A stretch of DNA of 14,354 nucleotides, from assembly GCA_023433305.1 (NCBI GenBank), contig JAEZCZ010000012.1, forward strand, positions 1 through 14,354, in the 5' to 3' direction. A model generated the notes under the pieces. It was not told the DNA's origin and did not search any database. It saw only the letters and a list, made by a program, of their open reading frames with translations. Below, in pieces: positions 6,834-13,551 of this stretch. This DNA is from Pseudomonadota bacterium (lineage in GTDB: Bacteria; Pseudomonadota; Alphaproteobacteria; Sphingomonadales; Sphingomonadaceae). The position numbers and the translations under genes were made by a program. Position 1 is the stretch's first letter. Every line of letters starts with the position of its first letter.

Positions 6834-7733
6834 ATGTGGGAAGTGCGCGTCACGCCGTCCGGCGATTTCGACAATCACGCGCGCGAATACGCGCATATTC
6901 AGGTGGAGCCGCTGTCGGGCGCGATGGGCGCTGAAGTGGTCGGGGTGCGCCTTCCCGACCTGAACGACGCGGCTTTCGAGGAGCTCAAGCAGGCGCTCTA
7001 TCGCCACAAGATGATCTACCTCAGGGATCAGCACCTGACCCATGCCGAGCACGAGGCCTTCGCGGCCCGGCTGGGGCCCTTCGCAGTCGATGCCTACACC
7101 CAAGGCGTGCCCGGGCACCGCGATGTCCACCCGATCATCAAGGAGGCCGAGACCAAGTCGGCCAGCCTGTTCGGCGGCGGGTGGCACACCGACAGTCCGT
7201 TTCTCGAGGAGCCGCCGGCCATCACCACGCTGCGCGCGGTCGAGGTCCCTCCGTTCGGCGGCGACACCAGCTGGGCCAACTGCGCGCTCGCCTATCGCCA
7301 CCTCAGCAAGACCTACCAGGACATGCTCCGCCCGCTGCGTGTGTGGATGAGCGCCTCGAACAACTACCGCACGCAGGAGAAGCTGCTCGGCAAGGCGATC
7401 CCTTTCGCCAATCAGGAAGAGTTCGAGCAGGGCATGCGCGGCACTTACCATCCGTTCGTGCGCACGCATCCGGAGACGGGCGAGGAGTCGCTCTACATCT
7501 GCGATACCTACGCCGCCGGCTTCGAGGGCATGACCACGCACGAGGCCAAGCCGATCATCGACTTCCTCGTCGCCCACTGCACCCAAGCCGCGTTCACCTG
7601 CCGGCTGCGCTGGGAAGCGGGCATGGTGGCGATGTGGGACAACCGCACCACCATGCACCTCGGCCCGAACGACTACGACGGCTACCGCCGCGAGATGTAC
7701 CGGACCACGACAGCGGGGACGAAGCCGATTTAG
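6834..7733 (+). CDS. TauD/TfdA-family 2-oxoglutarate-dependent dioxygenase, RdpA-like
   Basis: A 299-residue non-haem iron enzyme. The HxD metal motif is WHTD (H118, D120) and the distal histidine is H275 in MWDNRTTMH; R286 and R290 in YRREMYR correspond to the TauD arginines that contact substrate acid and 2-oxoglutarate. The family uses 2-oxoglutarate and O2 to hydroxylate next to a heteroatom, after which the bond breaks. The segments WHTDSPFLEEPPA, HPETGEESLYI, GFEGMTTHEAKPIIDFL and FTCRLRW resemble, from memory, the phenoxypropionate dioxygenase RdpA of sphingomonads more than TauD itself. An aryloxyalkanoate-like ether or other acid substrate is an inference. ATG at 6834 has AGGAGAGGA at 6822-6830. 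The serine hydrolase starts 26 bases after its stop and may be co-transcribed. Confidence 0.92.
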   Translation: MWEVRVTPSGDFDNHAREYAHIQVEPLSGAMGAEVVGVRLPDLNDAAFEELKQALYRHKMIYLRDQHLTHAEHEAFAARLGPFAVDAYTQGVPGHRDVHPIIKEAETKSASLFGGGWHTDSPFLEEPPAITTLRAVEVPPFGGDTSWANCALAYRHLSKTYQDMLRPLRVWMSASNNYRTQEKLLGKAIPFANQEEFEQGMRGTYHPFVRTHPETGEESLYICDTYAAGFEGMTTHEAKPIIDFLVAHCTQAAFTCRLRWEAGMVAMWDNRTTMHLGPNDYDGYRREMYRTTTAGTKPI

Positions 7734-7759
7734 TTCCTTCTGGATGGGAGTGGGGGAAC

Positions 7760-9121
7760 ATGGTCCTGAAACGCATATGCCTTCTTGTTTTGGCTCTGCT
7801 GACGGCACCTGCCGCGCACGCTCAAAGCGAGCCGGCGGACGCGGTGTTCCAGGAATGGCTCACCGCCTTCAACTCCGGTGAGGAGGCGCCGATCCAGGCA
7901 TTCTACGGCAAGTATCTGGACGATCCCAAAGCACAGTTCCCACTCGATCTTGCGATAGCCACCTGTGGGTTCGATCCGGTGCGAGTGGAGAGCCGGACCG
8001 CTTCAAGCATGAGCGTGTTGCTGGCCGAACGATGCTTCCCGGCCTTGCAGCGCCTCACGATAGAACTCGGTCCGAAGGGCGAAGAGAAGCTCTCGAAGCT
8101 CGATCTGGCTCATTTCGCGATGCCGGTCCGGACCGCGGGCCAATATGTCGCGAGCTTCGCAGACAGGCTGGAGAAGCGAGGCGAGTTTGCCGGCGCCCTG
8201 CTCCTGCTGCAAAACGACATGCCGATCATATCCCGCAGTTGGGGTACGGTCGATCAAGGCACGGAAACGCCCATCACGGCCGATACGCCGATGTTCTTCG
8301 CCTCGGCGGGGAAGATGTTCACGGCTGTCTCCGTGCTGCAGCTCGTCGAGGCCGGAAAGATCGAGCTCGACGCCTCGCTCGGTACGTACCTGACCGATTA
8401 TCCCAACGCCCAGATGGCGCAGGTGACCATCCGCCAATTGCTGCAGCACCGCGGGGGTACCGGCGATGTCGGCATTCTGGCACGCGACGAAGGGAACAAC
8501 CGCGCCAAGGTGCGGACGATTGCCGATGTCATCGCCCTGAACGGTGATCGCGCACCGAGCTTTCCGCCCGGAACCCGGATGGCATACTCGAACTACGGGT
8601 TCCTGTTACTCGGAGCCGTCGTCGAGCGGGTGAGCGGGCAGAACTATTACGACTACGTCAAAGAGCATCTGTTTGAGCCTGCCGGTATGACCAGCGCGGG
8701 CTTTCCCGATCTTGAGCATCTCGACGGAATCGCCACCGGCCTGACGACCTTTTATGGGGAGGAAGACGGACCGGTATCGAATATCTCGGTCCTGCCGTGG
8801 AAGGGCACGCCCGCCGGCGGCGGCGTCGCAAGCGCGAACGACATGCGCAGGTTTATCGACGCGTTACGTTCGGGCAAGCTGCTGTCGCCAGCGATGTTCA
8901 AACAGGCCCTCACCCCCAGCGATGCAGGCTGGTATGGCCTGGGGTTCATTCTGCCATCCGGCACCGATGCGTTCTGGGGCCACGGTGGTCAGTCCTATGG
9001 AATGGACGTGGCGAGCTATTTTGCTTCCGGCTTCAACGCCCACTTCATCTGCCTCTCCACCCGCGACATGGGTTGCACGCGCCTCATGGCAGCCTGGAGG
9101 GTCACCGGACTGTCGGAATAG
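7760..9121 (+). CDS. Exported beta-lactamase-family serine hydrolase (class C / EstB-like)
   Basis: A 453-residue protein. An N-terminal signal peptide (about residues 1-21, ending AHA) sends it to the periplasm. Residues about 25-120 are an extra N-terminal region without a catalytic motif, starting with the FQEWLTAFNSGE stretch seen ahead of this fold in other serine hydrolases. The catalytic part has S182-x-x-K185 (SAGK), Y276-S-N278 and H408-G-G410, the three conserved motifs of class C beta-lactamase/DD-peptidase/esterase proteins. Known members hydrolyse esters, peptides or amides; true beta-lactamase activity is not implied. The frame stays open upstream to 7181 inside the dioxygenase gene, but only the ATG at 7760 gives a signal peptide; GGGAG at 7745-7749 is a possible ribosome site. 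Its link to the catabolic genes is positional only. Confidence 0.92.
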   Translation: MVLKRICLLVLALLTAPAAHAQSEPADAVFQEWLTAFNSGEEAPIQAFYGKYLDDPKAQFPLDLAIATCGFDPVRVESRTASSMSVLLAERCFPALQRLTIELGPKGEEKLSKLDLAHFAMPVRTAGQYVASFADRLEKRGEFAGALLLLQNDMPIISRSWGTVDQGTETPITADTPMFFASAGKMFTAVSVLQLVEAGKIELDASLGTYLTDYPNAQMAQVTIRQLLQHRGGTGDVGILARDEGNNRAKVRTIADVIALNGDRAPSFPPGTRMAYSNYGFLLLGAVVERVSGQNYYDYVKEHLFEPAGMTSAGFPDLEHLDGIATGLTTFYGEEDGPVSNISVLPWKGTPAGGGVASANDMRRFIDALRSGKLLSPAMFKQALTPSDAGWYGLGFILPSGTDAFWGHGGQSYGMDVASYFASGFNAHFICLSTRDMGCTRLMAAWRVTGLSE

Positions 9122-9153
9122 CGACGCGCTTGAGGCGCTACCGCAGTATCAAA

Positions 9154-9200
9154 CCGGGAAGAGCGGTACTTTGAGATTGGATGAAATCTCCCCTTCCCGG
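9154..9200. terminator. Nested inverted repeat between convergent genes (possible bidirectional terminator)
   Basis: CCGGGAAG (9154-9161) pairs with CTTCCCGG (9193-9200), and inside it GAGATT (9173-9178) pairs with AATCTC (9185-9190). The site lies between the stop of the serine hydrolase (+) and the stop of the VOC gene (-), where a shared transcript end is expected. There is no strong T-tract on either side, so factor-independent termination is uncertain. Confidence 0.45.
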
Positions 9201-9235
9201 GCAGAGATGGGGAGTGATCGCCGTATATCCGCGAC

Positions 9236-9637
9236 CTAATCCGCGAAGAAGTTCAGCTCGAGCAGCACGTTGTTCGGATCGGGCGTGAAGATCTGGCGCA
9301 GGTTGATCACGCTTACCAAGTTCTCCTGGTAGTCGGCACCCATGGCATCGAGCCGGCCCTTCACCTCCTCGTAGCCGACGCACTTCAGCGCGACGTGGTG
9401 TAGCGCGCCTGTTAGCGAGCCCGGCTCCACCTCGCGGTCGTACGTGCGGTAGCAGTCGAGCGAGTTGATGTGGATGATCGCCCTGTTCTGGGCGTCGAAC
9501 ATCCAGGTCGCGGTCTCGGGGGTCAGCGGGGGCGGCGCGTCCTTGCGAACGAGGCCCAACAGGTTCCCGTAGAATTCCGCCGTCTCGTCGAGCCGGTCGG
9601 TGATGATGTTGACGTGATCGAGCGCTTCGACGTTCAT
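9236..9637 (-). CDS. VOC-superfamily protein (glyoxalase / extradiol-dioxygenase fold)
   Basis: A 133-residue single-module vicinal-oxygen-chelate protein. Candidate metal ligands are H8 in LDHVNI, H56 in IIHINS, H80/H81 in LHHVALK and E127 in LLELNFF, so the two beta-alpha-beta-beta-beta halves both look intact. Family members include glyoxalase I, extradiol dioxygenases, epimerases and antibiotic-binding proteins; 133 residues is too short for a typical two-domain extradiol dioxygenase, so the reaction is unknown. GAGAGGA (complement of 9647-9653) sits nine bases before the ATG. It is transcribed away from ligM across a 106-base gap that holds a palindrome, suggesting shared control and a role linked to aromatic breakdown. 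Confidence 0.9.
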   Translation of the reverse strand: MNVEALDHVNIITDRLDETAEFYGNLLGLVRKDAPPPLTPETATWMFDAQNRAIIHINSLDCYRTYDREVEPGSLTGALHHVALKCVGYEEVKGRLDAMGADYQENLVSVINLRQIFTPDPNNVLLELNFFAD

Positions 9638-9680
9638 GCCGCTTCATCCTCTCGCTTTGGGCTTGCGTGCTTAGCCGAAT

Positions 9681-9701
9681 ATTGTATGCGCCACATACAA
9701 T
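9681..9701. promoter_or_regulatory. Palindrome in the VOC/ligM divergent promoter region (candidate operator)
   Basis: ATTGTATG (9681-9688) and CATACAAT (9694-9701) are perfect inverted arms around the 5-base spacer CGCCA, in the 106-base gap between divergent genes. Each arm also contains TACAAT, on the + strand at 9696-9701 and on the - strand at 9681-9686, five of six matches to the TATAAT -10 consensus, so one dyad could carry both -10 boxes and an operator. No good -35 was found for either direction. The region around it is visibly more AT-rich than the neighbouring genes. Confidence 0.55.
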
Positions 9702-9743
9702 TTTCGCATACGTGATTCTTTCATAAGTGAGAGGAAACTTTTG

Positions 9744-11153
9744 ATGGCCGCGAACCTTGAGCAGATCCTGCAGAACACGCCCGACCTCGTCGGCAAGCTG
9801 CGCAACTCCCAGATCGGTGCCTACGTCTATCCGGTGGTCGCACCCGAGTTCTCGAACTGGCGTTCGGAGCAGTGGGCGTGGCAGCATAGCGCCGTGCTGT
9901 TCGACCAGTCGCACCACATGGTCGACCTCTACATCAAGGGCCCGGACGCGCTGAAGCTGCTGTCCGACACGATGATCAACTCGCCGAAAGGCTGGGAAGT
10001 CAACAAGGCGAAGCAGTACGTCCCGACCACCCCCTATGGCCACGTGATCGGCGACGGCATCATCTTCTACCTCGCCGAGGAAGAGTTCGTTTACGTCGGC
10101 CGCGCGCCGGCTGCCAACTGGCTGCGCTTCCACGGCGAGACCGGCGGCTACAACGTCGAGATCATCCATGACGACCGTTCGCCTAGCCGCCCGATGGGCA
10201 AGCCGGTGAACCGCATCTCCTGGCGTTTCCAGATCCAGGGCCCGCGCGCCTGGGACGTCATCGAGAAGCTCAACGGCGCTCCCCTGGACAAGCTCAAGTT
10301 CTTCAACATGAGCACCATGAAGATCGGCGACAAGACCGTCCGCACGCTGCGCCACGGCATGGCCGGTTCGCCGGGTCTCGAAATCTGGGGCCCATACGAG
10401 GAGCAGGACTACATCCGCGATCACATCCTCAAGGCCGGCGAAGAGTTCGGCCTGATCCCGGTCGGTTCGCGCGCCTATCCTTCGAACACACTCGAATCCG
10501 GCTGGATCCCGAGCCCGCTTCCGGCGATCTACACCGGCGACGAGCTGAAGAGCTACCGCGAGTGGCTGCCGGCCAACTCCTACGAAGCCACCGGCGCTAT
10601 CGGCGGTTCGTTCGTCGGCCAGAAGATCGAGGACTACTACCTCAACCCGTGGGAGCTGGGTTACGGCCCGTTCGTGAAGTTCGACCACGACTTCATCGGC
10701 GCCGACGCGCTGAAGAACGTCAATCCGGAAGAGCAGCGCAAGAAGGTCACGCTCGAGTGGAACAAGGAGGACATCCAGAAGATCGTCTCTTCGCTGTTCG
10801 AACCTGAGGGCGAGCAGTACAAGTTCTTCGACCTGCCGCTCGCGAACTACGCGAACTCGAACTACGACGCCGTCGTCGATGCGGACGGCAACACCGTCGG
10901 CCTGTCGATGTTCACCGGCTACTCGTTCAACGAGAAGAAGGCGCTTTCGCTGGGTACCGTCGACCATGAGATTCCGCTCGGCACCGAGCTCCACGTCCTG
11001 TGGGGCGAAGAGCCGAACACGAAGAAGACCACGGTCGAGCCGCACAAGCAGATGAAGGTCCGCGCGATCGTCTCGCCGGTGCCGTACAGCCAGATGAGCC
11101 GCGAAACCTACGCGACCGGCTGGCGCACCTCGCGCAACGCCGTTCCGGCCTAA
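9744..11153 (+). CDS. ligM: Vanillate/3-O-methylgallate O-demethylase, tetrahydrofolate-dependent (LigM)
   Basis: A 469-residue cytosolic protein of the aminomethyltransferase (GcvT-like) fold. It closely resembles what I recall of LigM of Sphingobium SYK-6 (471 residues) along its whole length: NSQIGAYVYPVVAPEFSNWR near the start, QSHHMVDLY (H57/H58), WRFQIQGP, SNTLESGWIPSPLPAIY and GLSMFTGYS. LigM moves the methyl of vanillate or 3-O-methylgallate to tetrahydrofolate, giving protocatechuate or gallate. The catalytic tyrosine of LigM (Y247) would be Y245 here, in GSRAYP. The syringate enzyme DesA is related, but the wording fits LigM better. ATG at 9744 follows AGGA at 9732-9735 by eight bases; a TTG directly before it is in frame but not needed. 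No metF or ligH gene follows, although these recycle methyl-THF in SYK-6, and two strong hairpins separate it from the next gene. Confidence 0.95.
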   Translation: MAANLEQILQNTPDLVGKLRNSQIGAYVYPVVAPEFSNWRSEQWAWQHSAVLFDQSHHMVDLYIKGPDALKLLSDTMINSPKGWEVNKAKQYVPTTPYGHVIGDGIIFYLAEEEFVYVGRAPAANWLRFHGETGGYNVEIIHDDRSPSRPMGKPVNRISWRFQIQGPRAWDVIEKLNGAPLDKLKFFNMSTMKIGDKTVRTLRHGMAGSPGLEIWGPYEEQDYIRDHILKAGEEFGLIPVGSRAYPSNTLESGWIPSPLPAIYTGDELKSYREWLPANSYEATGAIGGSFVGQKIEDYYLNPWELGYGPFVKFDHDFIGADALKNVNPEEQRKKVTLEWNKEDIQKIVSSLFEPEGEQYKFFDLPLANYANSNYDAVVDADGNTVGLSMFTGYSFNEKKALSLGTVDHEIPLGTELHVLWGEEPNTKKTTVEPHKQMKVRAIVSPVPYSQMSRETYATGWRTSRNAVPA

Positions 11154-11168
11154 GCTTCCTTACCCAAA

Positions 11169-11201
11169 CCAGGGCTTCTCCTCCCCCCTCTGAAGCCCTG
11201 G
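11169..11201 (+). terminator. Hairpin after ligM
   Basis: CCAGGGCTTC (11169-11178) and GAAGCCCTGG (11192-11201) form a perfect 10-base-pair stem with a 13-base pyrimidine-rich loop, beginning 15 bases after the ligM stop. No run of T follows, so it may end the transcript with help, protect the 3' end, or work together with the next hairpin. Confidence 0.6.
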
Positions 11202-11209
11202 CTAAGCTG

Positions 11210-11241
11210 TGGCCCATGGACCCGACCGGGTTCATGGGCCA
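11210..11241 (+). terminator. Second, longer hairpin after ligM
   Basis: TGGCCCATG (11210-11218) pairs with CATGGGCCA (11233-11241); after one G-U pair the stem continues as ACCC/GGGT around a GACC loop, about 14 pairs in all. TTGCTTT follows. It lies 39 bases before the alpha/beta hydrolase ATG, so it could terminate ligM transcription or form part of the leader of the next gene. Confidence 0.6.
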
Positions 11242-11279
11242 TTGCTTTGGGAACCCACGAAACGCGCGGAGAGAAACGG

Positions 11280-11963
11280 ATGGCGAACTACGTTCTGGTT
11301 CACGGCGCCTGGGGCGGCGGCCACGGCTACACCCGGCTCGCCGGCGAGTTGCGCGATGCCGGCCACTCGGTGCTCGTCGCGCAATTGACCGGACTCGGCG
11401 TCCGCTCGGGCGAGCTCCATCCCGGCATCACGCTCACCGACCATGTCGACGACGTGTGCCGCCAGATCGGCGAGGAAGCGTTCGATCGCTTCATCCTCGC
11501 CGGGCATTCATATGGCGGAATGGTCATAACCGGCGTGGCGACGCGGCTCGGCGCCCGGATCGATGCAATCGCCTACATCGACGCCTTCCTCCCTGGCGAC
11601 GGCCAGTCGTTGTGGGACATCACCGGCGAGTACGAGCATGCCTGGTATATCGACAGCCAGAAGTTCACCCCCGGCCTCGTCGCGCCAATCGGTTCGGTCG
11701 ATTTCGAGCCGGTTCCGGGCCAGATCGGTCACCATCCGCTGCTCACGCTGACCGAAGCCGTGCGCTTCACGGGCGAGGAAGCGAAGATCCCGCGCCGCTC
11801 CTATGTCTTCGCCAGCGACTGGCAGCCCACGCCGTTCGGCCTCTTTCGCGATCGCGTGAAGGGCGACCCGGCGTGGGAGTACCACGACAGCAAGGCGAGC
11901 CACTTCGTCATGGCGGACCAGCCCGAGCAACTGCTCGACATCATGCTCGGGCTGGCGAACTAG
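11280..11963 (+). CDS. Alpha/beta-hydrolase-fold esterase-like protein
   Basis: A 227-residue cytosolic hydrolase. HGAWGG near residue 10 is the oxyanion-hole segment, GHSYGG carries the nucleophile S77, and H208 in SHFVMADQPE is the catalytic histidine; a cap region lies between. The pattern resembles small esterases and the salicylate-esterase/hydroxynitrile-lyase branch, so ester or C-C hydrolysis are both possible. The ATG at 11280 has GGAGAG at 11268-11273 six bases upstream; an in-frame TTG at 11247 without a ribosome site is less likely. It has no signal peptide. Coming after ligM it might open an aromatic ester, but the hairpins between the genes argue for separate transcription, so this is a guess. 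Confidence 0.92.
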   Translation: MANYVLVHGAWGGGHGYTRLAGELRDAGHSVLVAQLTGLGVRSGELHPGITLTDHVDDVCRQIGEEAFDRFILAGHSYGGMVITGVATRLGARIDAIAYIDAFLPGDGQSLWDITGEYEHAWYIDSQKFTPGLVAPIGSVDFEPVPGQIGHHPLLTLTEAVRFTGEEAKIPRRSYVFASDWQPTPFGLFRDRVKGDPAWEYHDSKASHFVMADQPEQLLDIMLGLAN

Positions 11964-12027
11964 GGCCTCGCCCAGGCACTGCCTTCCGAATGCCACGATA
12001 GGAACTGTCGCCAGCCCGCCCGGTTGA

Positions 12028-13374
12028 ATGGGCATGAAAAAGGAAGGCCTACTCAGTTCAGTTCGGTGTGGCGCGGCCGCCACGGCCGTGTTTCTCGCTT
12101 CCGTGCCCTGTATGCCGGCAGCGGCCGACACAACCATCGCCGCGCAAGTGCAGGCGGCCGTGGTGGAGCAGGCCGTGGACGAACTACGCTCGATCTATGC
12201 TCACTCGGAGCAACCCTTGTGGATCGACGAGAACGGTCGGCTCGATCCGGCGGCATCGGCCTTGGTTCGCCTTGTTCGCACCGCCGAATACGACGGACTA
12301 GATCCGCGCGAACTTGGCTTCGGGGAACTCGAGCGCGCAGTGGAAATGGCTGGCACCGAGCACTCACCCGCCGCGCTGGCGAAGGCCGAGTTGCTCCTTT
12401 CGCGTGCTCTCGGAAAGTACATGGCCGCGCTTCGGAGCCCACCGGCGACCGACATGATCTATGAGCACGAAATACTGAAGCCTTTGCAGCCCGCGATGCA
12501 CACCGCGCTGGCGCAGGCACGCGCCGCGCGCTCCCTGCAGGCCTTCATCGAGAACATGGAATGGATGCATCCGCTCTATGCACCGCTCCGACATGCATTG
12601 GCCGAAGGGAAGCATAACGGTTCCCAGACGTTCGTGGCCACGCGCAATTTGGAGCGTCTGCGAGCTATCCCCGCCACGCCCTGGGACAGGCACGTGCTCA
12701 TCGATGCCGCTGGTGCGCGCCTGTGGATGTACGAGGGTGATCGCGTGGTCGGCTCGATGCGGGTGGTGGTGGGTAAGCCGGACTCGCAGACGCCGATGAT
12801 GGCGGGCTACATTCGAAATGCGGTGCTCAATCCCTACTGGAACGTCCCGACAGATCTGATCCGGCAGCGAATCGCGCCGGGCGTGCTGAACGAAGGCCCG
12901 CGCTACCTCCGCGTGCGCAACTACGAAGTGCTTTCGGGCTGGGGCGAGCACGCCCAAGTGCTCGATCCCGGCAAGATCGATTGGCGCAAGGTGCGCGACG
13001 GCACGATGGACGTGCGCGTCCGGCAACGTCCGGGAGCGTCCAATGCCATGGGCGAGGTGAAGTTCGAATTCCCCAATCCGCTCGGCATCTATCTTCACGA
13101 CACGCCCGAGAAGGCCCTGATGACCGAAGAAGCGCGCCAATTCAGCTCAGGCTGCGTGCGCCTCGAAGACGCGGAGCGGCTCGGCCGCTGGCTGCTTGGC
13201 GGCGATATGCCTCGAGCAGGCGCGCCCGAACAGAAAATCGATCTCGCTAAGCCGGTCCCGATCTACATCACTTATCTGACGGCCTCTGCCGACGGTGACA
13301 AGGTGGCGCTCGGCCCCGATCCTTACGCGCGCGATCGGCCCGACGGTGCAGCCATGGCGCTTCGGGCCCACTAG
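12028..13374 (+). CDS. Periplasmic L,D-transpeptidase (YcbB/LdtD-like)
   Basis: A 448-residue exported protein. Residues 1-33 form a signal peptide (lysines, hydrophobic core, PAAA then D). Residues about 35-140 match the scaffold region of YcbB-type enzymes (PLWIDENGRLDPAA, YDGLDP). NLERLRAIP leads into the YkuD catalytic domain from about residue 222 to 395, with VVVGKPDSQTP and NPYWNVP, H357 in IYLHDT and the nucleophile C376 in SSGCVR. The family makes 3-3 cross-links in peptidoglycan or attaches proteins to it, and is little affected by most beta-lactams except carbapenems. The peptidoglycan-binding module that YcbB usually has between the scaffold and the catalytic domain is not recognisable. 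An ATG at 12034 is an alternative start; no clear ribosome site is visible for either. Confidence 0.93.
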   Translation: MGMKKEGLLSSVRCGAAATAVFLASVPCMPAAADTTIAAQVQAAVVEQAVDELRSIYAHSEQPLWIDENGRLDPAASALVRLVRTAEYDGLDPRELGFGELERAVEMAGTEHSPAALAKAELLLSRALGKYMAALRSPPATDMIYEHEILKPLQPAMHTALAQARAARSLQAFIENMEWMHPLYAPLRHALAEGKHNGSQTFVATRNLERLRAIPATPWDRHVLIDAAGARLWMYEGDRVVGSMRVVVGKPDSQTPMMAGYIRNAVLNPYWNVPTDLIRQRIAPGVLNEGPRYLRVRNYEVLSGWGEHAQVLDPGKIDWRKVRDGTMDVRVRQRPGASNAMGEVKFEFPNPLGIYLHDTPEKALMTEEARQFSSGCVRLEDAERLGRWLLGGDMPRAGAPEQKIDLAKPVPIYITYLTASADGDKVALGPDPYARDRPDGAAMALRAH

Positions 13375-13377
13375 CTC

Positions 13378-13410
13378 CGCCACCCCCTCCGGTGTGGCGA
13401 AAGCGCCACA
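13378..13410. other. Alternative hairpins after the L,D-transpeptidase gene
   Basis: Three arms lie in a row: CGCCAC (13378-13383), TGTGGCG (13393-13399) and CGCCACA (13404-13410). The middle arm can pair with either outer one; the right-hand pairing is a 7-pair stem closed by AAAG. They begin four bases after the stop codon. This may be a transcript end for the transpeptidase gene. No T-tract follows, so a switching role is speculation. Confidence 0.4.
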
Positions 13411-13517
13411 ACCGCGTCTACTTCCGCCAGTCCGCTGGAACCACCACCCGATCTCCTAGTCTATCGGACAGCCACAGGGTCGCACGGCGCTGATCAGCGT
13501 CCTCCCTTTGGCAGGGA

Positions 13518-13531
13518 CCGCCGAAAGGCGG
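13518..13531 (+). promoter_or_regulatory. GAAA-loop hairpin just before the outer-membrane protein ribosome site
   Basis: CCGCC (13518-13522) and GGCGG (13527-13531) enclose a GAAA tetraloop, six bases before the GGAAGGA ribosome site at 13537-13543. It would form in the 5' leader, where such stems often stabilise abundant outer-membrane-protein mRNAs; that role is inferred. No promoter was identified with confidence in the 177-base gap. Confidence 0.4.
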
Positions 13532-13551
13532 AAATTGGAAGGAAAACATGT

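Noticed and set aside
7181..7759. N-terminal extension of the serine hydrolase frame back to 7181
   Set aside because: It overlaps the dioxygenase in another frame, has Arg/Pro-rich translation without similarity, and the ATG at 7760 gives a proper signal peptide.
7760..9121. Calling the serine hydrolase an antibiotic-resistance beta-lactamase
   Set aside because: The SxxK, YxN and HGG motifs are shared with esterases and peptidases; sequence and context give no reason to assign resistance.
9741..9743. TTG as start of ligM
   Set aside because: An ATG follows immediately with better ribosome-site spacing.
9744..11153. Reading the gene as glycine-cleavage T protein (GcvT) or DesA
   Set aside because: It has the fold of GcvT, but the full-length wording matches LigM; no glycine-cleavage partners are nearby. 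DesA is the closest alternative and cannot be fully excluded without alignment.
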